This document shows positions 14,727 to 23,712 of a stretch of DNA of 64,000 nt, in pieces. The stretch comes from Cyclobacteriaceae bacterium (GTDB lineage Bacteria; Bacteroidota; Bacteroidia; Cytophagales; Cyclobacteriaceae). Made by a program: the position numbers and the translations under genes. Under the pieces are notes generated by a model, which saw only the letters and a program-made list of their open reading frames with translations, was not told the DNA's origin and ran no database searches. Positions within the stretch are counted from its first letter, which is position 1; every line of letters starts with the position of its first letter. The stretch is from positions 1 to 64,000 of the forward strand of contig JAFIEW010000006.1 of assembly GCA_020832375.1 (NCBI GenBank), read 5' to 3'.

Positions 14727-15881
14727 TCACCGCTCTTCACGTTTTAGGGCGGTAGCTCGTCCGATGGCATGCTTACCAAATTTATGTCGGATACGGTCCA
14801 TGGCTTCTTCAAGCTTGATCTCCTCTAGGCTGTCGTTGAAAAGGTCTATTTGATGGTTGCCGCGCACAAGCTTACTCAGCCGTAGTCCTACAAGGCGCAC
14901 GCGCACACGGCGGTTGTAGAGTTTATCAAGGATCTCATGAGCAGCGCGAATGATGGGCTGGTCGGAGCCTGTGTATGGGATAGTCTGTTGTTTCATTTCA
15001 GAACGAAAGTCCGCATATCGGATTTTCACTGCCACGCAGGCGGTAAGCTTGCTGAGGCTGCGCAGCTGATAGCTAAGTTGTTCTGCCATATTGGTGAGTA
15101 CGTCTTTAAGCATTTTACTGTTAGTGGTGTCGGTAGCGAAGGTGCGCTCACTCGAAATCGACTTGCGCTCTGAGTAAGGCTCTACTGGGCTGCGGTCGAT
15201 GCCATTAGCACGAAGCCAAAGATCACGACCACTTTTACCAAATGTAGCCTCCAGCACTTCGGGAGGCATCTGCGCCAAGGTGCCTACTTTACCTATCCCC
15301 ATTTGCAGCAGAAATTCCGCCGTCTTTTTTCCGATCCCTGGTAGCTCTCGAATCGCGAGGGGTGCAAGAAATGCTTTTTCTGTACCACTAGGGATGCGAA
15401 TACTACCGGCCGGCTTGACTTGATTGGTGCCTACTTTGGCAAGGAGCTTGCTACTGCCAATCCCATAGCTATGGGGTAGCCCCGTATTCTTGCGAATGGC
15501 CTCAGATAGATTGCGCATCCAGTGTTCTATTTTATAAAAGCGATCCATACCGCTTAAGTCAATGTAAAACTCATCGATGGAAGACTTTTCGTATAGAGGC
15601 GCTTGCTCAGCAATGATTGTGGTCACTGCTTGAGATAGTTCACTGTAAAGCTTCATGTTTCCAGAGAGCACGATGGCTTGAGGACAGAGGCGCAGTGCTT
15701 GTTTAATGGGCATGGCAGAGTGAAGGCCGTACTTGCGGGCCTCATAGCTGCAAGAGGCCACTACGCCGCGCTCACTCTTTCCCCCGATAATGACTGGCTT
15801 ACCCACCAACTCTGGCTTTGAGAGACACTCGGCACTCACAAAAAAGCTGTCTAAGTCAAGGTGGGTAATGATTCTTTCCAT
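14727..15881 (-). CDS. dinB: DNA polymerase IV (Y-family)
   Basis: 384 residues from ATG 15881, which gives the standard MERIITHLDLDSFF start; a longer TTG start is rejected. DinB performs error-prone translesion synthesis. The palm has metal ligands in DLDSFF and SSIDEFY. The thumb has the helix-hairpin-helix LPGIGKKTAEFLLQMGI, and the little finger follows. Near the C-terminus QIDLF is a good sliding-clamp-binding motif. It is transcribed away from a LexA-like regulator two genes over. Its -7 box sits inside a palindrome (15916-15933), which suggests repression. Confidence 0.96.
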   Translation of the reverse strand: MERIITHLDLDSFFVSAECLSKPELVGKPVIIGGKSERGVVASCSYEARKYGLHSAMPIKQALRLCPQAIVLSGNMKLYSELSQAVTTIIAEQAPLYEKSSIDEFYIDLSGMDRFYKIEHWMRNLSEAIRKNTGLPHSYGIGSSKLLAKVGTNQVKPAGSIRIPSGTEKAFLAPLAIRELPGIGKKTAEFLLQMGIGKVGTLAQMPPEVLEATFGKSGRDLWLRANGIDRSPVEPYSERKSISSERTFATDTTNSKMLKDVLTNMAEQLSYQLRSLSKLTACVAVKIRYADFRSEMKQQTIPYTGSDQPIIRAAHEILDKLYNRRVRVRLVGLRLSKLVRGNHQIDLFNDSLEEIKLEEAMDRIRHKFGKHAIGRATALKREER

Positions 15882-15915
15882 TTTATCTATTATTTTTAGT
15901 AAACACTTGTGTTTC

Positions 15916-15933
15916 TTTAGCAAATATACTAAA
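15916..15933. promoter_or_regulatory. Palindromic operator over the dinB -7 box
   Basis: TTTAG-N8-CTAAA. On the minus strand its interior reads TATATTTG (plus-strand 15921-15928), a perfect -7 box for dinB, 40 bases before its ATG. A repressor bound here would block dinB. The XRE-S24 regulator at 16392 is the obvious candidate, by inference only. Confidence 0.55.
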
Positions 15934-16046
15934 TTTATGATCTAAAAACTAAAAATATTTGTTTTGAGAAGGTGGTTTTACACTGACTGGGTTTTGAGCT
16001 CAATCACCATTCTTTAACAGTTTACTATCATTCTTAACTGAAAAAT

Positions 16047-16346
16047 ATGAAAGACATCAAAATTAAATTAGAGAGTAAAAAACTACGGTCGGGACGCTGT
16101 CAAGTCAAATTTTATTTGCTTCGCAATCGTGAGCTTTTTCATTATGGATACCTGCTTGTTGAAGAGGGTACACTACTAAGTGAAGTATATGAGTCCATCA
16201 AAGCTTATGTTGCTGAACTGGGTATGAATAAGCAAAATTATCTCGCTGGCTTTTATGCCTCCAAATCAGGAGGTAGCTTACCTACAGGTTTAGCGCCTGC
16301 TACAATTAATGGTAATTTAATCTATTCAAAGCCGATGCTTCGCTAA
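16047..16346 (+). CDS. Hypothetical protein, 99 aa
   Basis: Not recognised. A small basic protein with no signal peptide. It has a short beta-rich N-terminal half (KIKLESKKLRSGRCQVKFYLL), a helix (LLSEVYESIKAYVAELG) and a Gly-rich end. It lies between dinB (divergent) and the XRE-S24 regulator, which starts 45 bases downstream on the same strand. It may therefore share the damage-response control. An A-rich leader precedes ATG 16047. Confidence 0.55.
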   Translation: MKDIKIKLESKKLRSGRCQVKFYLLRNRELFHYGYLLVEEGTLLSEVYESIKAYVAELGMNKQNYLAGFYASKSGGSLPTGLAPATINGNLIYSKPMLR

Positions 16347-16354
16347 TAATTTTA

Positions 16355-16362
16355 TATTTTTG
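16355..16362 (+). promoter_or_regulatory. -7 box for the XRE-S24 gene
   Basis: TATTTTTG matches TAnnTTTG, 29 bases before ATG 16392. It allows independent transcription of the regulator. The -33 box is unclear. Confidence 0.45.
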
Positions 16363-16391
16363 CAAATTAAATCATCCTTTTTGCTATTAAA

Positions 16392-17207
16392 ATGACAATG
16401 GTAAGCCAAAATATTAAGTTTTTACGCAAGCGCGCTGGTTATACGCAAGAAACTCTAGCCAATGAGCTAGGGATCAAACGCTCGCTTATTGGTGCTTATG
16501 AGGAAGGACGTGCTGACCCTAGACTCAATAACCTTCAAAATATTGCTAAACTCTTTGGCGTCACTCTTGATCAGATCATTAGCGAAGATTTATCTATAGT
16601 AGACCCTCAGCTTTTTGGAGTGGCAAATCAAGCTACAGCTAGGGGTAATCAATCATCGATTAAGGTCTTGGCAATTACGGTTGATAAAACGGGTAATGAA
16701 AATATTGAGCTCGTACCTCAGAAGGCTTCAGCGGGATACCTTAATGGTTACTCTGACCCTGAATATTTAAGTGATTTACCTGACCTTCGAGTACCTGGAT
16801 TAAGCGGGGGTACCTTTAGAGCATTTGAAATTACTGGGGATTCCATGTTGCCATTAAAGCCTAGTACTTTGGTAATTGGTAGGTATGTTGAAAGTGTAAA
16901 TGACATCAAAAATGGTAAAACGTATGTATTACTTAGCGAGTCAGAAGGGGTGGTTTTTAAGAGAGTGTTTAATTATATCGAAGAGCGTGGTAAATTATTT
17001 TTAGTTTCTGACAACAAAAGCTATCAACCTTATGAGCTTAATCCAGAAGACGTACTTGAGGTGTGGGAGGCTTCTGCATATTTAAGCTTAGAAATGCCTG
17101 ATGGCAGCACTGAGTCAGGAGAACGTCTTTCTTTTGATCAACTTAAAGATATTGTGCTTGACTTACAACATCAGGTGATTCAGCTGAAGGAGAAGAAAAA
17201 TAGCTAA
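16392..17207 (+). CDS. LexA-like XRE-S24 transcriptional regulator
   Basis: 271 residues. An N-terminal Cro/CI helix-turn-helix spans about 6-62 (FLRKRAGYTQETLANELGIKRSL). The C-terminal S24 autoprotease domain has nucleophile Ser151 in GDSML and general base Lys190 in VVFKRV. A possible self-cleavage site is Ala114-Gly115 in KASAGYL. Proteins of this type are cleaved after RecA activation and then release their targets. The nearest plausible target is dinB, whose promoter lies in a palindrome 460 bases away. The C-terminal 30 residues form a Gln/Lys-rich helix. ATG 16392 or 16398 could be used. Confidence 0.9.
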   Translation: MTMVSQNIKFLRKRAGYTQETLANELGIKRSLIGAYEEGRADPRLNNLQNIAKLFGVTLDQIISEDLSIVDPQLFGVANQATARGNQSSIKVLAITVDKTGNENIELVPQKASAGYLNGYSDPEYLSDLPDLRVPGLSGGTFRAFEITGDSMLPLKPSTLVIGRYVESVNDIKNGKTYVLLSESEGVVFKRVFNYIEERGKLFLVSDNKSYQPYELNPEDVLEVWEASAYLSLEMPDGSTESGERLSFDQLKDIVLDLQHQVIQLKEKKNS

Positions 17208-17382
17208 ATTTTCTTATGTCCAATAATTTCTCTGCCTTTTTTGCAAATAATTCAAGCCAATTTTTGAATGACGGACGATACCTTAAAAGATGCTCATCTT
17301 TTATTTGCGTTAGTTTTATGTTGGCCTTAAAATTATATCGGTAGGCCTTAATACGCTAAGTTGAAGCTGATCAAGTTTTTTG

Positions 17383-17429
17383 CAAATTATCTCATAAGTC
17401 GATACAGTATTGACTTATGAGATAATTTG
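17383..17429. repeat. Perfect 18-bp inverted repeat
   Basis: Left arm 17383-17400 (CAAATTATCTCATAAGTC) and right arm 17412-17429 are exact reverse complements around an 11-base loop. The flanks are T-rich on the 5' side, unlike a normal terminator for the upstream gene. Confidence 0.8.
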
Positions 17430-17615
17430 TTTATTCCCTGGTTTGCAAATATTGCTGATATTTATATCGAATTAAGTGATTATATCAAAATCAATTGGTT
17501 TTGTTAGAAGTTATGAAATGACATAGCACAGCGTGAAATCCCTTCTAATCTCTTTATAATCTTATGAAAGTTCTGGACAGGCAATAGTTTATTCATTATT
17601 TCTATCAATGCTAGA

Positions 17616-17641
17616 AAAGCATAGGATTTACCCTATGCTTT
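17616..17641. terminator. Hairpin, possible weak terminator
   Basis: AAAGCATAGG (17616-17625) pairs with CCTATGCTTT (17632-17641) over a 6-base loop. No U run follows in either direction beyond the stem T's. Confidence 0.4.
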
Positions 17642-17790
17642 ACCATGATGCTCTTTCAAAACTATTCATCAATGTACCTATTCCACTTTTAAATTCAATA
17701 TGAGCATTTTCTAGATTTGCTTGTGTCATCTTGCGATTAGGGATATATTTTATCCCAAAAGATATATCCTCGTATTATTGCGAAAACCTT

Positions 17791-19698
17791 TTAATCCTTA
17801 ATTCGATATTTCATGAATTGATCTTTTTGTGTGAGGTAGACATTTTCTCCATTTTTAGTTACATAAAAATGGACATCGGGCAATGTGGTTGGGGGATTTG
17901 TTTGTACTTTTTTCATCTGAGTAGATATTACTAAACTACCCCTCGTTTCTAGGCGATCAAAATCCACTGCTAGTAGGGATTTTTCTGTTTGGCTATCGGA
18001 GAATAAGTATAGATAGTCTCCCTTTTGCTTTCTGTTTCTAGCATTAAAAGGGATTTCTACCTTTCTCTCAACCTCAAATGTTTTGGGATCTACATAGGCC
18101 AAAATGGTGCCTTTTCGAAACTGGTGACTAAATGTGCCAAGCAAGAAGTTTCCAGCTTTTTCTAGTCTCCCGGTCACAGGCAGTGGGGTGTTCATTTGAT
18201 TGAGCTCTCCTGTGTTCACATCGTATCCATAAAGTCTGTTTGAGAGATCTTTTACATGAATGTAGTAGGGGGTTATAAACGGGTTGTTCATCGAGAAATT
18301 AGCATTTATTTCATAAAGCAAAGCTCCACTTCCTGGATCATAAGCTCTGATCTCCCCATTGCGATACATATTACGATTAGAGGTTTGTACAAATAATTTA
18401 CCTTCTGCAAAGAAGAAATTAGTAATGGTGATTCTTTCAGGTTCTGAGCTCCAAATTACCTCTCCGGTGTGAATATTGACTCGCCGCATTGACACTTGAT
18501 TTTTTTTCCCACCTTCTTCAAAGATTTCGTTATGTACAATGAAAATATTGTCGTCTACTATTACATTGTCATTGGCTGCTCGATTTGATGCATCAAGAGA
18601 TAGTGGCAAAAATTCAGATAGAATTCTTCTTCTGTTTTCATCATCAAGTCTTTCTTCGGATACAGATTGCCAAACCGTTTTTCCACTTTTACGGTCAATT
18701 ACATAGGTAAAAAGATCCGAAAGTATGAGTTTGTCTTCAAAAAGTATCGGATAGCTTTGTCCTGAAGTTTTAAACTCTCTCTGCCATTTTATCTTTCCGT
18801 TTTTTAGATCTACATAATACAATGGGTTGTCTTTTATTCCACTTTCTGAAGCACGAATGGCACGAGTAGCTATCCTTCCTCCCATACCACTGCCTGCTAA
18901 AGTATTCATTGCTAGATTTTTAACCGCATCCCCGCCTTGTTTGCCATAGAATAGAGCGATATCGTCTTCAAGAAAAAAGTCTGCCTCGTTAAGATTGCCG
19001 AGTTCTCCTTCTATTTTCCATATCAAATCCCCTGTCTCAGCATCTACGAAGGCTAGCACATTATTACCCGCTATCATGAAGCCTGCATATTCAGGTATAT
19101 ATTGAAAATGCGATGAACCTCTTCTGATTGCTTGAGTTACATTGATACCTGCTACCTCCGTCAACTGCCATCGAGTAGACCCGTCCTGCAAATCGTACAT
19201 TATCAAACCCTCGTCTCGGGTATGTACAGGTATTGCTCCTAGCCAAGAAAAGTCAAAGCCAGGAAATGGGGTCATGGATACCAATCCTCCTAGTCGTATA
19301 TTCCAGCGTTCTTCACCGCTGTCTAAATCTACCACAGAGAGTGTATTTCTGGTGAGTGAGGAGGTTCTGATCACCATACATTTGTTGTCATAGTCAATGG
19401 TGAAGTCAGCAGGGATGGCGCCGATGTCACCCATCTGACTGGCTCTCTTACTGTAAAGTACTTTTCCAGTTTCCATGTCGACCACTGTAAATCGATGACT
19501 TCTAAAGCTTCCTAAGGCAGTTTTTTCGGATACGCCTACAAAGCGCATGGCTGATTCGTTAAAATCGCCAAATACATTTTGAGCATTTCCCATGTCTACC
19601 TCAAATTCTTTTTTAAAGTCAATTTTTGTAGAAACGCAAGAGCTAAGCCCAAAGCATAATATGCCTGCGTAAAATAGATACTGTATATGTTTTGTCAT
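17791..19698 (-). CDS. PQQ-type beta-propeller lipoprotein
   Basis: 635 residues. The SPII signal ends at GLSSC. The body has repeated outer blades of the PQQ-like type: 'VVDMETGKVLYSKR', 'VVDLDSGEERWNIRL', 'FVDAETGDLIWKIEG', 'YVDLKNGKIKWQREF' and others, each with the A/D-x-x-x-G-x-x-x-W tryptophan-docking signature. It lacks dehydrogenase catalytic residues. BamB-like proteins have the same fold but are much shorter, so this is probably a scaffold or binding propeller of the envelope. It is isolated, with a large spacer on each side. Confidence 0.8.
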   Translation of the reverse strand: MTKHIQYLFYAGILCFGLSSCVSTKIDFKKEFEVDMGNAQNVFGDFNESAMRFVGVSEKTALGSFRSHRFTVVDMETGKVLYSKRASQMGDIGAIPADFTIDYDNKCMVIRTSSLTRNTLSVVDLDSGEERWNIRLGGLVSMTPFPGFDFSWLGAIPVHTRDEGLIMYDLQDGSTRWQLTEVAGINVTQAIRRGSSHFQYIPEYAGFMIAGNNVLAFVDAETGDLIWKIEGELGNLNEADFFLEDDIALFYGKQGGDAVKNLAMNTLAGSGMGGRIATRAIRASESGIKDNPLYYVDLKNGKIKWQREFKTSGQSYPILFEDKLILSDLFTYVIDRKSGKTVWQSVSEERLDDENRRRILSEFLPLSLDASNRAANDNVIVDDNIFIVHNEIFEEGGKKNQVSMRRVNIHTGEVIWSSEPERITITNFFFAEGKLFVQTSNRNMYRNGEIRAYDPGSGALLYEINANFSMNNPFITPYYIHVKDLSNRLYGYDVNTGELNQMNTPLPVTGRLEKAGNFLLGTFSHQFRKGTILAYVDPKTFEVERKVEIPFNARNRKQKGDYLYLFSDSQTEKSLLAVDFDRLETRGSLVISTQMKKVQTNPPTTLPDVHFYVTKNGENVYLTQKDQFMKYRIKD

Positions 19699-20170
19699 GA
19701 TTGGTAATATTATTTTTAGATTTTACATACATCTTAATTAGTAGCATTTCAACATAGATAGTAAATGATAGGTAACCATATTTTAATTAATGAGAGTATC
19801 TATCTTGGTGATGCTTGGCTATACCCTTACCTTAATTTTTTCACAGAGGGTCAATTGTCTTGTCGGCATTTTGAGGTTTCTACGAATGACCGCTATTATT
19901 TTTTTGTATCATGATTTCTTTAAGTGTAGCTCTCAAGAGTATCAGTCATCTTTTTTTTATCTAAATTATATTTGGTATTAGCTGTGACGGTGATGGATGA
20001 TTTTGCTTGTGGCTAATTAGGAAAGGGATATTTTATCTAGTAAGCTTAAGCAATAGATTATTTGGAATTAAACACACTAAAATAATCATTAGTCGCAGGA
20101 ATAATATCCGTTTGAGTAACATTAGTCTATGCTAAGCGTTACTATAAAGTATAATCAAAAAAAATAGAAT
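19699..20170. other. Spacer between divergent genes
   Basis: About 470 bases holding the promoters of the propeller gene and the DUF4168 gene. A 63-codon ORF at 19790-19981 is hydrophobic but low in coding character. No repeat or RNA gene seen. Confidence 0.45.
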
Positions 20171-20650
20171 ATGAATTTCAAGTCAATCTTATTAAGTGCT
20201 AGTGCCTTACTTTTTACTATTTCGATCGCATCGGCTCAAATGGGGCAAATGCCTCAGCAGCAAGTTTCAGGTGATGATTTTACAGATCAGCAGATAGAGA
20301 AGTTTATAGAAGCGAGCAAAGAAGTTTCTGCTATACAGCAAGAAGGAAGTATGAGAATGCAGCAAGTGATAGAGGATACAGACGAAATTGATGCACAAAA
20401 ATTTCAACAGTTTTTTCAGGCACAGCAGCAGCAGCAATTAGATCAAGTTGATGCAAGTGCTGAAGAGCTAGCTGCATACAATCAAGCCGCTCAAGAAATG
20501 ATGCAAATCAATCAAGAGCTTGAAAAAAAGTCAATCAAAGCTATTGAAGGTCAGGGTATATCAACAGAAGAATATCAAAAAATGACGATGGCTTATCAGC
20601 AGGACTCTAAATTTCAAGAAAAGATTAATAGCATGATTGAAGGACAGTAG
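20171..20650 (+). CDS. DUF4168 family secreted protein
   Basis: 159 residues with a signal peptide ending at IASA-Q. The mature protein is Gln/Glu-rich and helical. It has the DUF4168 pattern of two repeated helical stretches, starting FTDQQIEKFIEASKEVSAIQ and ISTEEYQKMTMAYQQD. DUF4168 proteins are periplasmic or extracellular and of unknown role. A five-Gln run (encoded by CAG repeats at about 20422-20440) lies mid-protein. It has its own strong terminator downstream, so it is a single-gene unit. Confidence 0.8.
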   Translation: MNFKSILLSASALLFTISIASAQMGQMPQQQVSGDDFTDQQIEKFIEASKEVSAIQQEGSMRMQQVIEDTDEIDAQKFQQFFQAQQQQQLDQVDASAEELAAYNQAAQEMMQINQELEKKSIKAIEGQGISTEEYQKMTMAYQQDSKFQEKINSMIEGQ

Positions 20651-20678
20651 TCATCTTAAATCAATATTTTATCAAAAT

Positions 20679-20706
20679 AAAAAGCTGTGGAAACACAGCT
20701 TTTTTT
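20679..20706 (+). terminator. Terminator after the DUF4168 gene
   Basis: AAAAGCTGTG-GAAA-CACAGCTTTT with a T run. Confidence 0.9.
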
Positions 20707-21075
20707 ATGGATTTTATTTTTGTAGACTGATTTTCTTAGGTTTAGCTTTTTACATTAATATCCCAAATACGCCTTTTATGAGGATTTTTGAACACAATTT
20801 TTAGCTTTCACTATAATCTCAATCAACCTCTCGTAAGTAAAAGACACTTTTATTTTGTCAGTGGCACTATTATGCTTGCGTTATTATTTGTCAAATACAC
20901 CCATTAAAAGCAAGTATTTTATTATGTTTACTATGTATTCGTGAAGTATGCCTTGAAAAATATATTTATCGCCCTTTGTTAAATGATTTGTCATAAATGC
21001 TTGAGTACTTAATTCAATTTTGAGCAGAAGAAGCCGGTTTAAGTTATTCGTCACCAGCTTCATTTTCAGTATTTA
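20707..21075. other. Leader spacer of the endonuclease gene
   Basis: About 370 bases between a terminator and ATG 21076. No perfect -33/-7 pair was found, and no ORF or repeat was seen. Confidence 0.4.
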
Positions 21076-23685
21076 ATGACAATTAATATGATAGTTCGGT
21101 ATTCCTTCCCAGCATTTATTGCAGTTCTTTTTTTTCCATTTCAACTTATTTTTGCTCAAGCACCCGCAGGCTACTATGAGTCCGCCCATTCCCTAACCGG
21201 TGCACCGTTGAAAACAGAGCTAAAAGAGATAATTCAAGGGCATACTGTGATCAGTTATGCTGCCATTTGGACAGCTTTTTATACGACAGATGCAAAAGAA
21301 GACGGCACTGTTTGGGATATGTATTCTGATGTGCCGGGTGGTGAATCTCCTTATGTATATACACTCGGTGATGACCAGTGTGGTAACTATTCCAAAGAAG
21401 GCGACTGCTATAATCGTGAGCATAGTGTTCCTACCAGTTGGTTTGGTGGGCAGCAATCACCCATGTTTACCGATTTGTTTCATATTGTTGCCACCGATGG
21501 TTTTGTCAATCAGCGTAGAGGTAATTATCCTTTTGCTGAAGTAGGTAATGTTTCATGGACATCTCAAAATGGATCTCTTCTTGGTCAAAGTGCCAGTCCG
21601 GGATATAGCGGTACAGTCTTTGAACCCATAGATGAATATAAGGGTGACTTTGCACGGATTTATTTTTACATGGCCACCCGCTATGAAGAGGTAATTCATA
21701 CTTGGAATTCACCTATGCTCAATCAAACGAGCTTCCCTGTGTTTACAAATTGGGCAGTGGATGTTTTGATTAAGTGGCATCTTGAAGACCCCGTTAGCCA
21801 AAAGGAGATTGATCGCAATAATGCCGTCTATGCGATTCAAAATAATCGTAATCCCTTTGTCGATCGTCCTGATTTTGTACAATCTATTTGGGGTGGTGAA
21901 GGAAGTGCTCTAAATTTCAATTCCTCACCTGTCCTTAGTGTGCAGCCGAATGAGCTATACGAATATACGATCTTGGCCAGTGGTGGTGAGGGTGAAATCA
22001 CCATTAGCTGCCCCCAAAAGCCCGAATGGCTAAATTTTTCGGCTCAGCAAGGTGGCCAAGCACTTTTGAACGGCACACCCACTGATGCGCAAGTCGGTAC
22101 CTATCAGATTATTTTACAAGCCGATGATGAGGTGTCGAGTATTCAGCAATCTTTTGAAATACACGTCGAATATTCCGTCCCAGAGATTAGTTTTATTTCA
22201 TCGCCCATCCTTTATGCTCAGATTGATTGGCCTTATTCGTATGAGATAGCAGCTACTGTAGATGGTGCCAATTCCGATCAAATCAATTATACCATCGAAA
22301 ACCTACCTGCGTGGCTGAGCCTCTCAAATAGTGAAAGCGGTACGGCAACGCTATCGGGCACACCGAGCGAGCAAAACAGAGGTACTTTCGCTATCAGTAT
22401 TATTGCCTCCTATGAAGGGCAGCAAGAAAATCAGTCTTTTGTATTAGAGGTGGGGGATGAGTTGCCAGGATTTGACTATACCGAAACTTTTGAGCTCATG
22501 CCCACAAGTAGCAGCGCCTATTTGGATCGAAGTTGGATAGGTGATCATGGGTTTGAGTGGTCTGCAACATTGGCCCGAACAGACTTGAGTCTTGATGGAA
22601 GGGCCATTTGCCTGCGCAATTCAGGTCAACCTGTCCTTCAGTCGGCGAATGTCCCCGGAGGCATTGGATCACTTTCATTCCAACATCAACAAAACTTTAC
22701 CGGATCGGGTGGTACGCTCTCTCTATATATCAATGATCAATTAGTAGGTGATCCCGTTGCTGTCACTACGGAAGTCGGTTTGGCCGAATTTGTTGGTATC
22801 AACATATCTGGCGATATCCGTATTCGCTTAGTTTCCAATGGTCAAAGCCGCATGGCCATCGACAACCTGCAGTGGACCACCTACGAAGATCCTTCTGATG
22901 GTGAAGCGGGTGTGTTTGAGTTCACTTCTTTTGCCCATTCGCCGGAACGACCACAACCTGCGGAGCCGCTTAGCTTCACTGCATCCGTTGAGCTTGAGGG
23001 GGATGAGATGGAAGAAGTAGTCTTATCGATCCGCTCGGACTCAGGAGACTGGCAAGAGACTTTTATCATGGAAGAAAATCCCGAAGACCGCTTTTCCTTC
23101 CAATTTACCACCTCACTACCGACATCATCGAATGAATATTACTATCGCCTTATTGCTAAGACTGTAGGTGGGAAGCTTATTCATACAGAGGAGCAACGTA
23201 TTGAGGTCGCGGAAAAGACTTATGCTTTTAATTTGAGTATGGCAGGTAATGGTACAATCAATTATACTGAGAGCAGTTATCTACTTGCCGAGGGTGAAGA
23301 GGTTTTCTTGATTGCGATTGCTGATCCGGGATGGGTGTTTGAGTATTGGCTCATCAATGAAACTGAGTATACAGACAACCCTCACAGTTTCTTAATAGAG
23401 GAAAATACAGAAGTTATCGTGCAGTTTACGACCGTGTCCTCATCCCACGCTAAGCAAAATGAACAGCCTCGTATCTATCCAAATCCTTTTAGCCACAGTC
23501 TGCAATATGAAAGTATCTCATCAGTGAGAGCTATTCAAATGACTAATTTGAAGGGGCAGACCTACACTTTTCATCCAAATGAAGCAGCTGTCATTGACAC
23601 GTCTCAACTCCCTTCCGGTTTGTATGTGTTGAAGTTAGTCTATCAGGATCGTCCGCCGAGCATTCAGAAAATTATTAAGAAATAG
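21076..23685 (+). CDS. Secreted endonuclease I with Ig-like domains and type IX tail
   Basis: 869 residues. A signal peptide (cleavage after IFA-Q) leads to an endonuclease I domain (about 35-280) with the metal-His motif CYNREHSVPTSWF (His116) and the Asn-rich part HIVATDGFVNQRRGNYPF. Two putative-Ig/cadherin-like repeats follow (ending LLNGTPTDAQVGTYQI and TLSGTPSEQNRGTF). Next come a lectin-like beta domain (FDYTETFE... LQWTTYED), a fibronectin-like segment and a 'bacterial repeat' piece (AMAGNG-like NLSMAGNGTINY). The C-terminal type A sorting domain (IYPNPF... SGLYVLKL) ends it. Type IX secretion is therefore expected. Likely role: degrading environmental DNA for nutrients. Start 21076, or Met5 at 21088. 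Confidence 0.9.
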   Translation: MTINMIVRYSFPAFIAVLFFPFQLIFAQAPAGYYESAHSLTGAPLKTELKEIIQGHTVISYAAIWTAFYTTDAKEDGTVWDMYSDVPGGESPYVYTLGDDQCGNYSKEGDCYNREHSVPTSWFGGQQSPMFTDLFHIVATDGFVNQRRGNYPFAEVGNVSWTSQNGSLLGQSASPGYSGTVFEPIDEYKGDFARIYFYMATRYEEVIHTWNSPMLNQTSFPVFTNWAVDVLIKWHLEDPVSQKEIDRNNAVYAIQNNRNPFVDRPDFVQSIWGGEGSALNFNSSPVLSVQPNELYEYTILASGGEGEITISCPQKPEWLNFSAQQGGQALLNGTPTDAQVGTYQIILQADDEVSSIQQSFEIHVEYSVPEISFISSPILYAQIDWPYSYEIAATVDGANSDQINYTIENLPAWLSLSNSESGTATLSGTPSEQNRGTFAISIIASYEGQQENQSFVLEVGDELPGFDYTETFELMPTSSSAYLDRSWIGDHGFEWSATLARTDLSLDGRAICLRNSGQPVLQSANVPGGIGSLSFQHQQNFTGSGGTLSLYINDQLVGDPVAVTTEVGLAEFVGINISGDIRIRLVSNGQSRMAIDNLQWTTYEDPSDGEAGVFEFTSFAHSPERPQPAEPLSFTASVELEGDEMEEVVLSIRSDSGDWQETFIMEENPEDRFSFQFTTSLPTSSNEYYYRLIAKTVGGKLIHTEEQRIEVAEKTYAFNLSMAGNGTINYTESSYLLAEGEEVFLIAIADPGWVFEYWLINETEYTDNPHSFLIEENTEVIVQFTTVSSSHAKQNEQPRIYPNPFSHSLQYESISSVRAIQMTNLKGQTYTFHPNEAAVIDTSQLPSGLYVLKLVYQDRPPSIQKIIKK

Positions 23686-23712
23686 CCTTAGCTCAAGTTA
23701 TGAGTGGTAGGC

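Larger units (their letters stand above)
17208..17790. other. Hairpin-bearing spacer, no gene
   Basis: Almost 600 bases between convergent genes. It holds two hairpins, listed separately, and no ORF with coding character. Convergent flanks mean no promoter is needed here, so the size and structure are unexplained. Confidence 0.5.

Noticed and set aside
19790..19981. 63-codon hydrophobic ORF
   Set aside because: Low coding character, no neighbours to support it, and an irregular composition.
23438..23449. CCTCATCCCACG inside the endonuclease gene
   Set aside because: It encodes Ser-Ser-Ser-His-Ala in the linker before the sorting domain; without the A-rich tail it may be chance.
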